DNA of 64,000 bases, from positions 20,325,505 through 20,389,504 of the forward strand of contig CM055274.1 of assembly GCA_029237695.1 (NCBI GenBank), written 5' to 3'. Shown one piece after another: positions 20,379 to 28,550 of the stretch. Under the pieces are notes generated by a model that was not told the origin of the DNA, did not search any database, and worked only from the letters and a program-made list of their open reading frames with translations. The stretch's first letter is position 1; every line of letters starts with the position of its first letter. The position numbers and the translations under genes are program-made. The stretch is from Conchocele bisecta (lineage: Eukaryota > Mollusca > Bivalvia > Lucinida > Thyasiridae).

Positions 20379-21781
20379 TCCGATCGCCACGAGGGCGACG
20401 ACGAGCCCTAATTTCTCCTCCTCGTGTGTTGTGCTTCCAATCTCGATTGGTGTTTCAACATTGTTGATGGAACTTGATGGTGCATCCAATTTACTAATTG
20501 GGGGTACTGGGTTCGATTGGTTGAGGGAGGTGTATCCATTTTGTGTTTTGGGGGTTTTATGAAATCTTTTTCAAATTTATTTGAATTTACAACTCCGCGC
20601 CCGATCATTTTGGGGGTGCGCTTGATGATATCCGTGTTCACGTTACCGTTGTGACCGATTTTTTGATTGGCGGTGGCGATTACGATTTGATTATTGTAAC
20701 CACCAACCGGGTCGTCTCGTAGTATCATATTGCTCGGCGCCATATAAAGACCTATTCCAAATACATAGTCCACTGGGGTGCTGCAGTCTGCAAAACGTCT
20801 TGATAATTCTGGATCGCCTTCTCCAGGTCCACCTTAGCTGAGATGGCGTCCTCTACAAGCGCCAAGAATTGTTTTTGTGCATCAAACGCTGTTCCTGTGC
20901 CCAGTATAGAACTGCGAGTTTGCTTCTGTGCGCCGAGGATGGCCCAGACGTACGTGCGAATAGATTCGTTGACGCGAGTAACCCCGGCCTGCGTGAACCC
21001 TAGACCCTTATCTAACATAAATGTGGTCCACGCGTTCTGAACCTTAGCAGCCTGCTGTATGTAATCGACGTGAGCCCGTTTCGGAGGTAACATTTTACAA
21101 GAAAACACGCCACAGTGCCGACCTCCACACTTCTGGCCCGAAAGTCATAGTCGCGGGGTCAAAATTCCCGGCGTTCCGACTGACGATGTGGTCACCGGAG
21201 TAATCGTGTCTAAAATCAGTCTGCATCCAATTCGCGGACTGGCCCCGAATGAGAACGTCGCCGAGGCCGGTGGTGGTAGGAAATGCTTTCTGCCTCCAGT
21301 CCGCGTCTTTTGAAACGTTAAATTCGTTACACAGTCTTTCAAACGCCATACGGTCGTATGCGTTGGAAATGGGATCCCAGGCGTCGTCTTGAGGTAGAGA
21401 AAATACCTAGTTCTTTGAGAATCCTCCTAATAGTATAATACGTGTGAAAGTTGTAGACACTTCGGAGCATGATATTCTTGGATGTTAGATGGTCTTTATG
21501 TGAAACTCCACACCCGGTTGTTGCGCACCATACAGCAAAATTTAGCTGGTTCTGCCAAAACTGCATCGGTGTGGCTTTCCACCCGTTTACCGCCTCCTAG
21601 TCGTAGTAATCTTGGGCAGCCTATATTTCTCAAACGTGTTAGGGAAATTGGTGGCAAAGCCACTGTCCGGTCTAACCGTTACGGTTGGGTGTACAAGGCG
21701 GTTAACAACGTCTTTTTGCGTGTATTTACCACCGACCGCGTACTTTGCATTAGAGTTAAAGCTAAATGCTTTTGTATCCAT
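20358..21781 (-). pseudogene. Large mostly helical conserved Polinton protein, five or more frameshifts
   Basis: Blocks in changing frames line up as one protein of about 470 residues. An N-terminal block starts MDTKAFSFNSNAKYAVGGKY, followed by MQFWQNQLNFAVWCATTGCGV, VYNFHTYYTIRRILKEL, FERLCNEFNV and GLGDVLIRGQSANW. Next come VDYIQQAAKVQNAW, RVNESIRTYVWAILGAQKQT, GTGTAFDAQKQFLALVEDA and IGLYMAPSNMILRDDPVGGY. A low-complexity tail precedes a final membrane segment (LGLVVALVAIGLFTLWF). Frame changes lie near 21580, 21400, 21110, 20770 and 20430. Three CCAAT/ATTGG-type palindromes sit in the tail. It is conserved among Polintons and possibly a virion component; it looks helical rather than jelly-roll. 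Role unknown. Confidence 0.72.
20437..20450. repeat. Dispersed palindrome CCAATCTCGATTGG
   Basis: Same family as 16040; flanked by GTGCTT and TGTTTC exactly as at 16040. Two further members follow at 20486-20501 and 20536-20551. Confidence 0.75.
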
Positions 21782-21814
21782 TGAAAGATATTATTATGTT
21801 TGCTACTATCACTA

Positions 21815-22541
21815 ATGTTCAAAAACGGGAGTTTTGAACTTCAAAAATTAATAGACAACTGCTGCGGACAACACCGGGTAGGCCTTAGATCAATCACGTT
21901 CACGGTCGGGTGGAAAAACGTTGAAACGCTCGAGATTTTTCACATCAGAAGTCGAGGGTGTAAGCCCTGTGGCTTTCGAAACTACCTCATAACTGAACCA
22001 GTGACCTCAGGATTTCGTAGAACTCCAGATGCTATAGTACCTCACGGTCTTTGGAGTTTCGGAGATCTCAAGCTTTTGTCGCGGGAGAAGATTCCTGGTG
22101 TAGTCACTCTCGCAATCTCGAAAGCCACGGGCTCACGACATTGACCGTTGATAGGCGTTTAAGGATCTCACCGGGGTGGGCTCACTGTAGGAGGATTTAA
22201 AATAACATACCCTTACAACGATGACGGAGTGATTTGATCCTGGCGAGCACGTCGGCACGACCCCTGTGAACTTCGCCGTCACGAAAACTCTCGGGGCGCA
22301 CCTGGATCGGGTGAACACATCGTACAACACGGTAGACGGACACTCCCACCACATTACTGAAAACCGTGCCCGCCAGCGACTGTTTCTATGGTGAGACCCT
22401 GACCTAGACTTCCCACACCCGAGATGAAAAGTTTTGGAATCGGGACACATCCACGAGTTGAAGATTTCTATTCTCGATGATAAAGGGCGAGAGTTGAAGA
22501 ACGATTACCCGATTTCGGTCGTCCTAGAAATTTCAAATTAA
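21815..22541 (+). pseudogene. Candidate minor capsid (penton-like) Polinton protein, heavily frameshifted
   Basis: A 110-codon open start (MFKNGSFELQKLIDNCCG) is followed by at least six frame changes between 22135 and 22460. The order of blocks is coherent: TVDRRLRISPG, GFKITYPYNDDGV, EHVGTTPVNFAVTKTLGAHL, RVNTSYNTVDG, VPASDCFYGETLT, ELKISILDDKGRELKNDYPI and a stop at 22541. The strand-rich pattern and the closing ILDDKGRELKNDYPISVVLE are like beta-rich virion proteins conserved in Polintons, hence the minor-capsid suggestion, which is inference. It is the most decayed gene of the element. The 5' neighbour is divergent (33-base gap). Confidence 0.65.
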
Positions 22542-22560
22542 TTAATTTAAGAAAATTATT
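22537..22560 (+). promoter_or_regulatory. AT-rich motif before the fibre-like gene
   Basis: AATTAATTTAAGAAAATTAT lies right after the stop of the preceding gene and 50 bases before ATG 22610. Same word as at 19031-19054. Confidence 0.38.
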
Positions 22561-22609
22561 TAGTAATTAAACGCATGTTCGTATATATATATTATCAACA
22601 TTATTGAAA

Positions 22610-24589
22610 ATGAGTATATACGGACCAGGTAGTTCTTCCGATTGGGTGACAAATTCAAAGAATTTGGAACCGACAGAAGGGGGATTCATTCACCCGACAG
22701 AGGGCGAATTTTTAACTACCCAAAAAACAAAGGCCTTGATCAATAGAACTATATTGAGGGCCGGACGGACAGATTCACAAGAGTCTACTGTCACAACTTA
22801 GAGAATATGCCCTGGCTGTGAATACACAAAGTCGTGAAGAAACGCATACGGAACTAAACGAACTAGACAAAAAAATAACCTATTTCGAAAAGAGGCGGTC
22901 CCGGTCGGGTATGAGAAAGTCCGAGAAGACCACCAGGCGGACCTTACTGAGGCTTATGATGCGTTGCTCTTAGGAGACACCTCTCTCATCAGTGAAGCGA
23001 CACTTACCGACTAGACGGGAAATTAACAAAATTTCGAAAAAGAGACCAGGTCGGATATTGATAAAGTCCGAGAAGACCGCCAGGCGGCCCTTACGGAGGG
23101 TATGATACGTTGCGCTTAGAGGACTCTCTCATCAGAGAAGCGCTTACTTACCGAACTAGAACACAAAGAAATAACCAAATTTCGAAAAGAGGCCACGTCG
23201 GGTATTGAGAAAACCCGAGAAGACCACCAGGCGGACCTTACGGAGCTTATAGGGTGTTGCGCTTAGAGGACTCTCTCAGCAAACAAGCGGCGGTTGTTGA
23301 ACTAGACGGAAAAATAACCGAATTTCGAAAAGAGACCCGGGTCGGGTATCGATAAAGTCCGAGAACACCACCAGTCGAACCTTGCGGAGGCCCTTGCGGA
23401 GGCTTATGATGCGTTGCGCTTAGAGGACTCTCTCAGCAAAGAAGCTACACTTACTGAACTAGACGTAAAATAGCCGAATTTCTGAAAGAGACCAGGTCGG
23501 GGGTTGAGTCCTAGAAGACCACAAGGAGGCCATTGCGGAGGCTTATGCGCGTTGCGCTCAGAGGACTCTCTCAACAGAGAAGCGGTACTTACTGAACTAG
23601 ACGAAAAAATAACCAAATTTCGAAAAGAGGCCCGGTTGGGGGTTGAGGGGGTCCGAACGGGTATTGAGAAAGCCCGAGAAGACCACCAGGCGGACCTTAC
23701 GGAGGCTTATAGGGTGTTGCGCTCAGAGGACTCTCTCAGAGAAGCGGCGGTTGGTGAACTAGACGGAAAAATAACCGAATTTCGAAAAGAGGCCCGGTCG
23801 GGTATTGAGAAAGCCCGAAAAGACCACCAGGCAGCCCTTGCGAAGGCTTATGAAGCGTTGCGCTCAGAGGACTCTCTCATCAGAGAAGCGGCGGTTGCTG
23901 AACTAGACGGGAAAATAACCGAATGATTTCAAAAAGAAGCCCGGGTCGGGTGTTCAGAAAGCCCTAAAAGGCCACCAGCGATACATTACGGAGGCTTATG
24001 ATGCGTTGCGCTTAGAGGACTCTCTCAGTAGAGAAGCGGCACTTACCGAACTAGACGGAAAGATAACTGAAGTTTCCGATAAACTGAAACATGATCGTAT
24101 AGCCGCGACCAAAGCTCTTGAGGAGGCCTCTTATAATATTCGTACTGAGGCATATAACGCAAACAGTGCGCTTGCCGGAATAGTGCGAACAATGAAAACG
24201 CTAAAACGTGCCATCACAGTTTGGCTGAGAAGCGGGGCCCATTGGTTGAGGGGCACTATGACTATATTCGTTCTGGTGCCAAAGCGAGTAATAAATGTGG
24301 GGGATACACTATGACAGCCGCGGGTGAAGTTATCCAAATGGCGGTCTGCTCGGTTAATGGTAGTGGTAAACCTGTTGGCGCGGTCGCGATAAATATTGTA
24401 GTAGATGGGGAAGAAGAACGGGGGGTTGGAGTCACTAAAATCTCTGGAGATAGTTCGACGGTGGTTTCGTTCTCCGGTTATGATCGAATTAGACTTTCCA
24501 AAGGTAGTGTTATTAACTTTGTTACGAAAATCGGTGACACAGAGAGTTCTTCCACTATTGTCTCGTTGTTAATTGAACTTATTTTGTAA
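22610..24589 (+). pseudogene. Fibre-like protein: short head, eight coiled-coil repeats, beta-rich tip; frameshifted
   Basis: Starts MSIYGPGSSSDWVTN with a 60-residue Gly/Ser/Thr-containing N-terminus. From about 22850 to 24060 a unit of 138-165 bases is repeated at least eight times, marked by CTCTCTCA at about 22981, 23124, 23271, 23428, 23566, 23731, 23872 and 24019. The units encode heptad-rich peptides of the kind EDSLIREAAVAELDGKITEF. A helical stalk (KLKHDRIAATKALEEASYNI) and a C-terminal domain of about 110 residues in another frame follow (GGYTMTAAGEVIQMAVCSVN to TIVSLLIELIL). The layout of anchor, trimer-like stalk and beta-rich tip is that of viral attachment fibres; this is inferred from architecture, not homology. 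Several indels break it, the longest open part being 23504-23926. Confidence 0.68.
22850..24060 (+). repeat. Tandem repeats of about 147 bp inside the fibre-like gene
   Basis: Eight or more diverged copies, each with GAGGACTCTCTCA, GAACTAGACGGAAAAATAAC, AATTTCGAAAAGAG and GAAGACCACCAGGCGG. Lengths differ by 138-165 bp, and only some of the steps are multiples of 3, as expected from later indels. Confidence 0.88.
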
Positions 24590-24626
24590 ATACTAATATA
24601 TTGAAATAAATTTGTAAAATTTAAAT

Positions 24627-24796
24627 ATGAAACGAATCAACGCTTCCAATTGTCAATACCACATCCATCAACACTGTGTACAATTAACGAAAGAAGTTCA
24701 GATTTTAGGTTGAATAATATCGTCGCTATGCAGGATATTTTAGTTAGAGAATATACAAATAGAAAAAGAAACGCTATAAAATATAGAGCGCGGTGA
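24627..24796 (+). pseudogene. Small Polinton ORF, probable single frameshift
   Basis: ATG 24627 opens MKRINASNCQYHIHQHCVQ and stops at 24720. Shifting the frame near 24700 continues as LNNIVAMQDILVREYTNRKR to a stop at 24796, three bases before the next ATG. A product of about 55 residues, basic at the end. No family recognised. Support is position, codon continuity and tight spacing. Confidence 0.4.
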
Positions 24797-24798
24797 AC

Positions 24799-25247
24799 AT
24801 GGCTGAAGTATCTAGCACGGCTCTGGCGAGTGTTTCTGTGTTGTGTGGGGGGGGCGGGGACAGCTGCAACTATATCCACCATTATAACGGTTCCCGTAGC
24901 GGGGATTTTATGTGCGGTTTCGGCCGTTTCTGGGTTGTTGTGTATGGTAATTAGGGCGTCGGGTGGAAAACTCGAGAAAAAATGTAGAAAACATGATGGA
25001 ATATCCGTTCTCGCCAGGTCGAAGAAAAATACCATCGACGTTATGGTGTCCAAAGCGTTGGCCGATAAGAATATCAAATTTAGAGTTTGAATCCGTGGTG
25101 GAAGAAATGGGGAGATATGAACAATTAAAAAATGATATAAGAATCAAGGCACGCGCCACTATGCCCAAAATTGAGTGTACTGATTGGGATAAATTTAGGG
25201 AAAAACTTGGAGATAAAGTCGGAAGAAATGTTACAGCACCATTGTGA
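24799..25247 (+). pseudogene. Conserved Polinton protein with hydrophobic segment and helical tail, frameshifted
   Basis: ATG 24799 starts MAEVSSTALASVSVLCG. The frame changes at a G7 run (24846-24852) into a Gly/Ala-rich hydrophobic stretch (ATISTIITVPVAGILCAVSA, VSGLLCMVI). A helical part follows (KLEKKCRKHDGISVLARSKK, VMVSKALADKNI), and after a second change near 25075 it ends with EFESVVEEMGRYEQLKNDIR. About 150 codons. Proteins with the SKAL-ADKNI..EF layout recur in invertebrate mobile elements. Function unknown; the hydrophobic N-terminal half suggests membrane contact. Confidence 0.72.
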
Positions 25248-25250
25248 TAT

Positions 25251-25350
25251 TTTATAAAATAATTAATTTTATAATTAATTTAAAGAAAATTATAAAATTA
25301 ATTATAAAATTAATTATATTGGTGCAGTAAACAACATAATTAATTTTTGG
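25251..25350. repeat. AT-rich direct and inverted repeats of AATTAATTTTATAA
   Basis: At least five copies of AAATTAATT in both orientations, closely related to the start-site motif elsewhere in the element. Could be a promoter cluster or a terminator; position is after the last + gene. Confidence 0.5.
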
Positions 25351-25394
25351 AAAATTATTAACAATTTAAAAATAAAAAAAATAAAAAAAGTTTT

Positions 25395-25494
25395 AGGTTC
25401 CATCGAGGCTCGAACCCGCGCCAGCAAAACCCTTCTGGGTCCACCCCGCTAAGCCTTCGCTTAATTTCTTCCATTTTTTTTTTCGGCTTAGCGA
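25395..25494 (-). other. tRNA-like B-box remnant and hairpin
   Basis: On the minus strand a GCGGGTTCGAGCCTCG stretch resembles a Pol III B box/T-arm, but the acceptor arms do not pair and the A box is poor. Next to it, CCGCTAAGCC (25446) and GGCTTAGCG (25485) form a hairpin with a T-rich loop. May be a decayed tRNA gene or a structural element of the transposon. Confidence 0.3.
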
Positions 25495-26024
25495 GGTGTG
25501 TTACACTCACATCTCCTACACTCCATCATTGGACCGATGCCGCGGACCCCACCTCATCGTTACCTCCACACTGATCTGTGTTTATTTCTCGTATATAAAC
25601 TTAACTTTGCTGGTGAAATAAAAAAAAAATGTTATTTATTATTAATTAATTATTTTATTATTATTATTAATAATATTGTTTCTATAATAGGGGGTGTTCA
25701 GCTTTAAGTTATAAATAAATTTTATTAAAATTAATTAAATAACGAACCATCCCGGAAATTCGTGAATTAATATAAAACCCTCACTAAGTGTTTATAAACT
25801 GTGTACACCACCTGTGTAAATCGATAGCCCGTTTACATACCATCGATAAGGCTATAAATAGCCGTGTGTGTAATATATTATAGTGTGTTTATTTTCCATC
25901 CCGGAAGACGTAATCGTGTAATCTCTCTATAAAATGGACACTTAATATACGTGTAAGGTAGGACACATAATTTGCATGTTTATAACACGTGTAAGTGAAA
26001 CATTGTCGTCTGCTTGGTGTTGTG

Positions 26025-26332
26025 ATTACAATATAAATTTATAAGTGATATCGTAGAAATGTACGTTCGTAAACGAATCGTTGGGTTTTAATAGTTTTAT
26101 ATAATACGCCTTAGTTTCATATCCGATACGCATTATCTGTCTTAATGTTCGTATTTGCCTCTTGTATAGTTGACATAATTGCCGGTATAATATTGTAAAT
26201 GCAACGTTTTTGTCGGAGCGTTATAAATTACGCTGGTATTTCATATATTCGATTATAACCCCCGTATTCTTCGTAAACTTCTTCAACACAGCCATTAAAA
26301 ACTTTCAATTCCAATTGTATTGTATTATCCAT
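26025..26332 (-). pseudogene. Decayed small ORF in the right arm of the Polinton
   Basis: ATG at 26332 opens a 34-codon frame, MDNTIQLELKVFNGCVEEVY to a stop at 26228, with normal-looking composition. In other frames the sequence continues coding-like (GYETKAYYIKLLKPNDSF, ending near 26025). This suggests one small gene broken by two or so indels, downstream of the Cys-rich gene and on the same strand. No family recognised. Low confidence. Confidence 0.3.
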
Positions 26333-26434
26333 TTTCTCTTTTATATTGGTACTTGTTTTTTCTGTTCAATTTTATAAAATTAGTTTGATAATGTTTTTTA
26401 CAGTGTTTTAATGCTGTAGAAACACCGTGACTTA

Positions 26435-26728
26435 TTAGATCGATTCTATCTTTCTAACTGACTTTCCGATTTGAATTATTACTAAACGATAATACTTGCG
26501 AGCACGTAATCCCTTGTTAACCATTCGATGAGTAGCCTGAGTGCCACCACATGGTGGACATAGCAGTGACTCGGCTTTGGTCCCTACCCCACAATGTCGA
26601 CATGGGCGAGGTGAAACGGAACCTCTTCGCATCCATGCACGGTGATGTTTGCAATATTCGTAAATACCGGTGCGAAAACATCTCTCGTGACTACCTGTCT
26701 TCAACCATGCACACTTAACTAGAACCAT
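26435..26728 (-). CDS. Small Cys-rich zinc-binding-type Polinton protein, 97 aa
   Basis: Starts MVLVKCAWLKTGSHERC two bases inside the right terminal repeat and is intact. It has an N-terminal Cys/His cluster (C6, C17, C26, H28, H29) and a typical zinc ribbon of two CxxC pairs (CRHCGVGTKAESLLCPPCG, about residues 43-61). The C-terminus is basic. Small proteins with a CxxCGxGTK..CxxCG ribbon recur near an end of animal Polintons. A DNA- or RNA-binding regulatory role is inferred from the fold only. Because it starts next to the terminal repeat, that repeat probably contains its promoter. Confidence 0.72.
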   Translation of the reverse strand: MVLVKCAWLKTGSHERCFRTGIYEYCKHHRAWMRRGSVSPRPCRHCGVGTKAESLLCPPCGGTQATHRMVNKGLRARKYYRLVIIQIGKSVRKIESI

Positions 26729-26730
26729 TA

Positions 26731-26923
26731 GTTGTATATATATACTGAGTATAACATAGGGATTTTTATCTCTAATAGGGTGTATCTTCTCATGTCATAA
26801 ATATATGGTCTCGCGGTAGTAGTATATAAGAGTCATAATGATTACAAGTTTCGTGTGGAAGCCACCACACGTAGTGTGTGGCTTCCATATAAACTTGTAT
26901 CATTATGACTCTTATATACTACT
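26731..26923 (-). repeat. Right terminal inverted repeat of the Polinton
   Basis: 193 bases, inverse of 9403-9594. The outer 106 bases again form a palindrome (26818-26923). CCGCA follows directly at 26924. Confidence 0.93.
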
Positions 26924-26928
26924 CCGCA

Positions 26929-27411
26929 ATATTCACGGCCAACACAATGGCGTGCATTCTCTCACATGCAGTGAATCGGGACAAGGATTTTAAATTACTC
27001 CTAAGATCATGACCAGGTGTAAACACATGACTGCTGACCTCCCGAATGAGGAAGTATTAGCGATACAAATGAGTATAAATCGCATTTTATCTAACTATCA
27101 GTTACTTGGATATGCATGTATTATTTGCACACAGTTCATCTGTCCATACCTACATGAAAATGGCTCAGTGGACCCGTTACCCCCTTCATGTATTCGTCAC
27201 TATCAGTCACAATTTACTTCGAACGAACATGCTCGTGTCTGCATACATGCAAATACATTCGGTCGTCTAACGTATGTCTGTGTCTCAAGAATTGGGAGCC
27301 AGCGTATGTACATTGTATACATGTACACTGGTATTTACACTGTTATTAGATTTAGTCCGCTGGAACAATTTATACTGTCTTTGATATGTAATCTCTACGG
27401 AGTCCCGCAAA
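26929..27411. other. Host DNA right of the Polinton, no gene supported
   Basis: An open frame of about 157 codons runs through here on + but has no recognisable domain. Its end is made of the AATTCG satellite, so it is not called. Confidence 0.5.
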
Positions 27412-27810
27412 TTGTTAATTCGAGGGAACGAATTGTTATTTCGTGGGAAAGAATTAATAAAAAAATCCTTGTCCATGTGTAGCACGGAGCCCCGCAGGGG
27501 ACGTATAGTTCTTTTTTATTAATTCGTTTCATCGAATTAACAATTCATTCCCACGAAATAACATTTCGTTCCCACGATATAATAATTCGTTCTCACGATA
27601 TAACATGTCGTTCCCTCGAATTAACAATTCGTTCCATCGGAACGAATTGTCAATTCGATGGAACGAATTGTTATTTCGTAGGAACGAATTGTTAATTCGA
27701 GGGAACGAATTGTTATATCGTGGGAACTGGTTGTTATTTCGTGGGAACTAATAAGTAAATTGAGGGAACAAATTGTTGTTTCGTGGGAACGAAATAAAAA
27801 TAAAAGATTT
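27412..27810. mobile_element. Satellite-bearing fold-back element (AATTCGTTCCC units), copy 1
   Basis: About 14 units of roughly 24 bases, of the form AATTCGTTCCCACGAAATAAC. They run in one orientation on the left (about 27520-27640) and the inverse on the right (about 27641-27800), meeting at CCATCGGAACG. GGAGCCCCGCAGGGGACGTA (27486-27505) separates it from a short run of inverse units at 27412-27460. The element at 56264-56600 has the same unit, the same GGGGACGTAG edge and a GGGCTCCGTA edge. Confidence 0.75.
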
Positions 27811-28134
27811 TCGATTGTTTCAGTTACTGATGTCGAAAGTTGACAAAATTTTCTTCAACCTTGGACGTCATTTACAGAAAATATCACAGTTCATATTTTT
27901 CATGAAAAGTCGCACACTTCCCAGGTAGAAAATCACATGGCTTGACTTATGTGTAAGTACCAGTGTTTTAAAACATCGAAGTGTAATTTCACCATGCCAC
28001 CTCTTCTTAATTCCCTCCATCCACCTGTGTGTTATTATATGTGACCGGATAAATGGGGCTTGTGGGTTTTGTGATAAGAGTAATTCCAAATAGGTCTGTG
28101 CATCCGTACAGTCTGATCAGGATCTGCACTGTGA

Positions 28135-28392
28135 ACCAATGAAACATCCGTCACGCTTTTAACAAGCGATACTCTAAACTTCGTACAACTAAGATGTTCG
28201 TATGTGCAAAATTATGATAGTCTGTAAATTGCACATTATCAATGTTTTCTTGTAATATATTATTGGGTTTTCATTTATTGCATATGCAGTCTATGCTCAT
28301 TAAATGCAAATTCATCAATTGAAATTTCCAGACGATCCTAAATTTGCACTTACGAACAGTTCAGTCGTACGAAGTTTAGTGAAACGGTCCCC
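28135..28392. mobile_element. GTTTCACTAAACTTCGTA fold-back MITE, copy 1
   Basis: Arms CACTAAACTTCGTA-type and TACGAAGTTTAGTGAAACGG flank a middle with CAGACGATCCTAAATTTGCA. Left arm is partly decayed. Other copies are at 48370-48436 (partial), 53717-53944 and 58119-58343. Confidence 0.7.
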
Positions 28393-28443
28393 AGATCTTT
28401 ATCAGGTTACAGGAGTGAGTTCTTTGATCAGGAGCTACACTGG

Positions 28444-28550
28444 TTTGAGTGTATATAGATGTTGTGTTCCATGGTTATTGTTGGTGGTTGATGTAGCGTT
28501 CCCGCGATGATACATGGTCGTGTTGCATGTGTGAACTATATACACTCGGA
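28444..28550. repeat. Imperfect hairpin with TTGAGTGTATATAG arms
   Basis: TTGAGTGTATATAG at 28445 is inverted as CTATATACACTCGG at 28536, with further pairing inwards (GTGTTCCATGG / CATGGTCGTGTTG). Confidence 0.55.

Larger units (their letters stand above)
25248..26227. other. AT-rich Polinton spacer without clear genes
   Basis: Begins with repeated AATTAATTTTATAATT words (25251-25350), then the tRNA-like and hairpin stretch at 25395-25494. After that it is mostly AT-rich, with a poly-T and (ATT)n segment near 25620-25680. The last 200 bases form the damaged 3' part of the minus-strand ORF described at 26025-26332. No other coding signal was seen. Confidence 0.6.
9403..26923. mobile_element. 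Polinton/Maverick virus-like DNA transposon, 17.5 kb, decayed
   Basis: Both ends are delimited by inverted repeats of about 192 bp (9403-9594 and 26731-26923) that begin AGTAGTAT and end ATACTACT. CCGCA lies directly outside each end (9398-9402 and 26924-26928); it could be read as six bases, CCGCAA, if one A is shared with the left end. The AG..CT termini and 5-6 bp duplication fit the known Polinton integration pattern. The interior encodes the diagnostic set: protein-primed family B DNA polymerase, retroviral-type integrase, FtsK/HerA-type packaging ATPase and double jelly-roll capsid protein. GC content is visibly higher than in the flanks. Most genes are broken, so this copy is probably inactive. 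No adenovirus-type protease was found. Confidence 0.95.

Noticed and set aside
22133..22450. Minus-strand frame of 105 codons
   Set aside because: Antisense to the damaged + gene whose blocks match the Polinton family order.
22850..24060. CRISPR-like array
   Set aside because: The regular repeats lack unique spacers of constant length, lie in a coding frame and encode heptads; the genome is eukaryotic.
24637..25077. Minus-strand frame of 146 codons
   Set aside because: Antisense to the conserved + gene at 24799-25247, which has recognisable blocks.
27009..27482. Open frame of 157 codons right of the Polinton
   Set aside because: No domain; Cys/His scattered without pattern; its 3' end is made of the AATTCG satellite.
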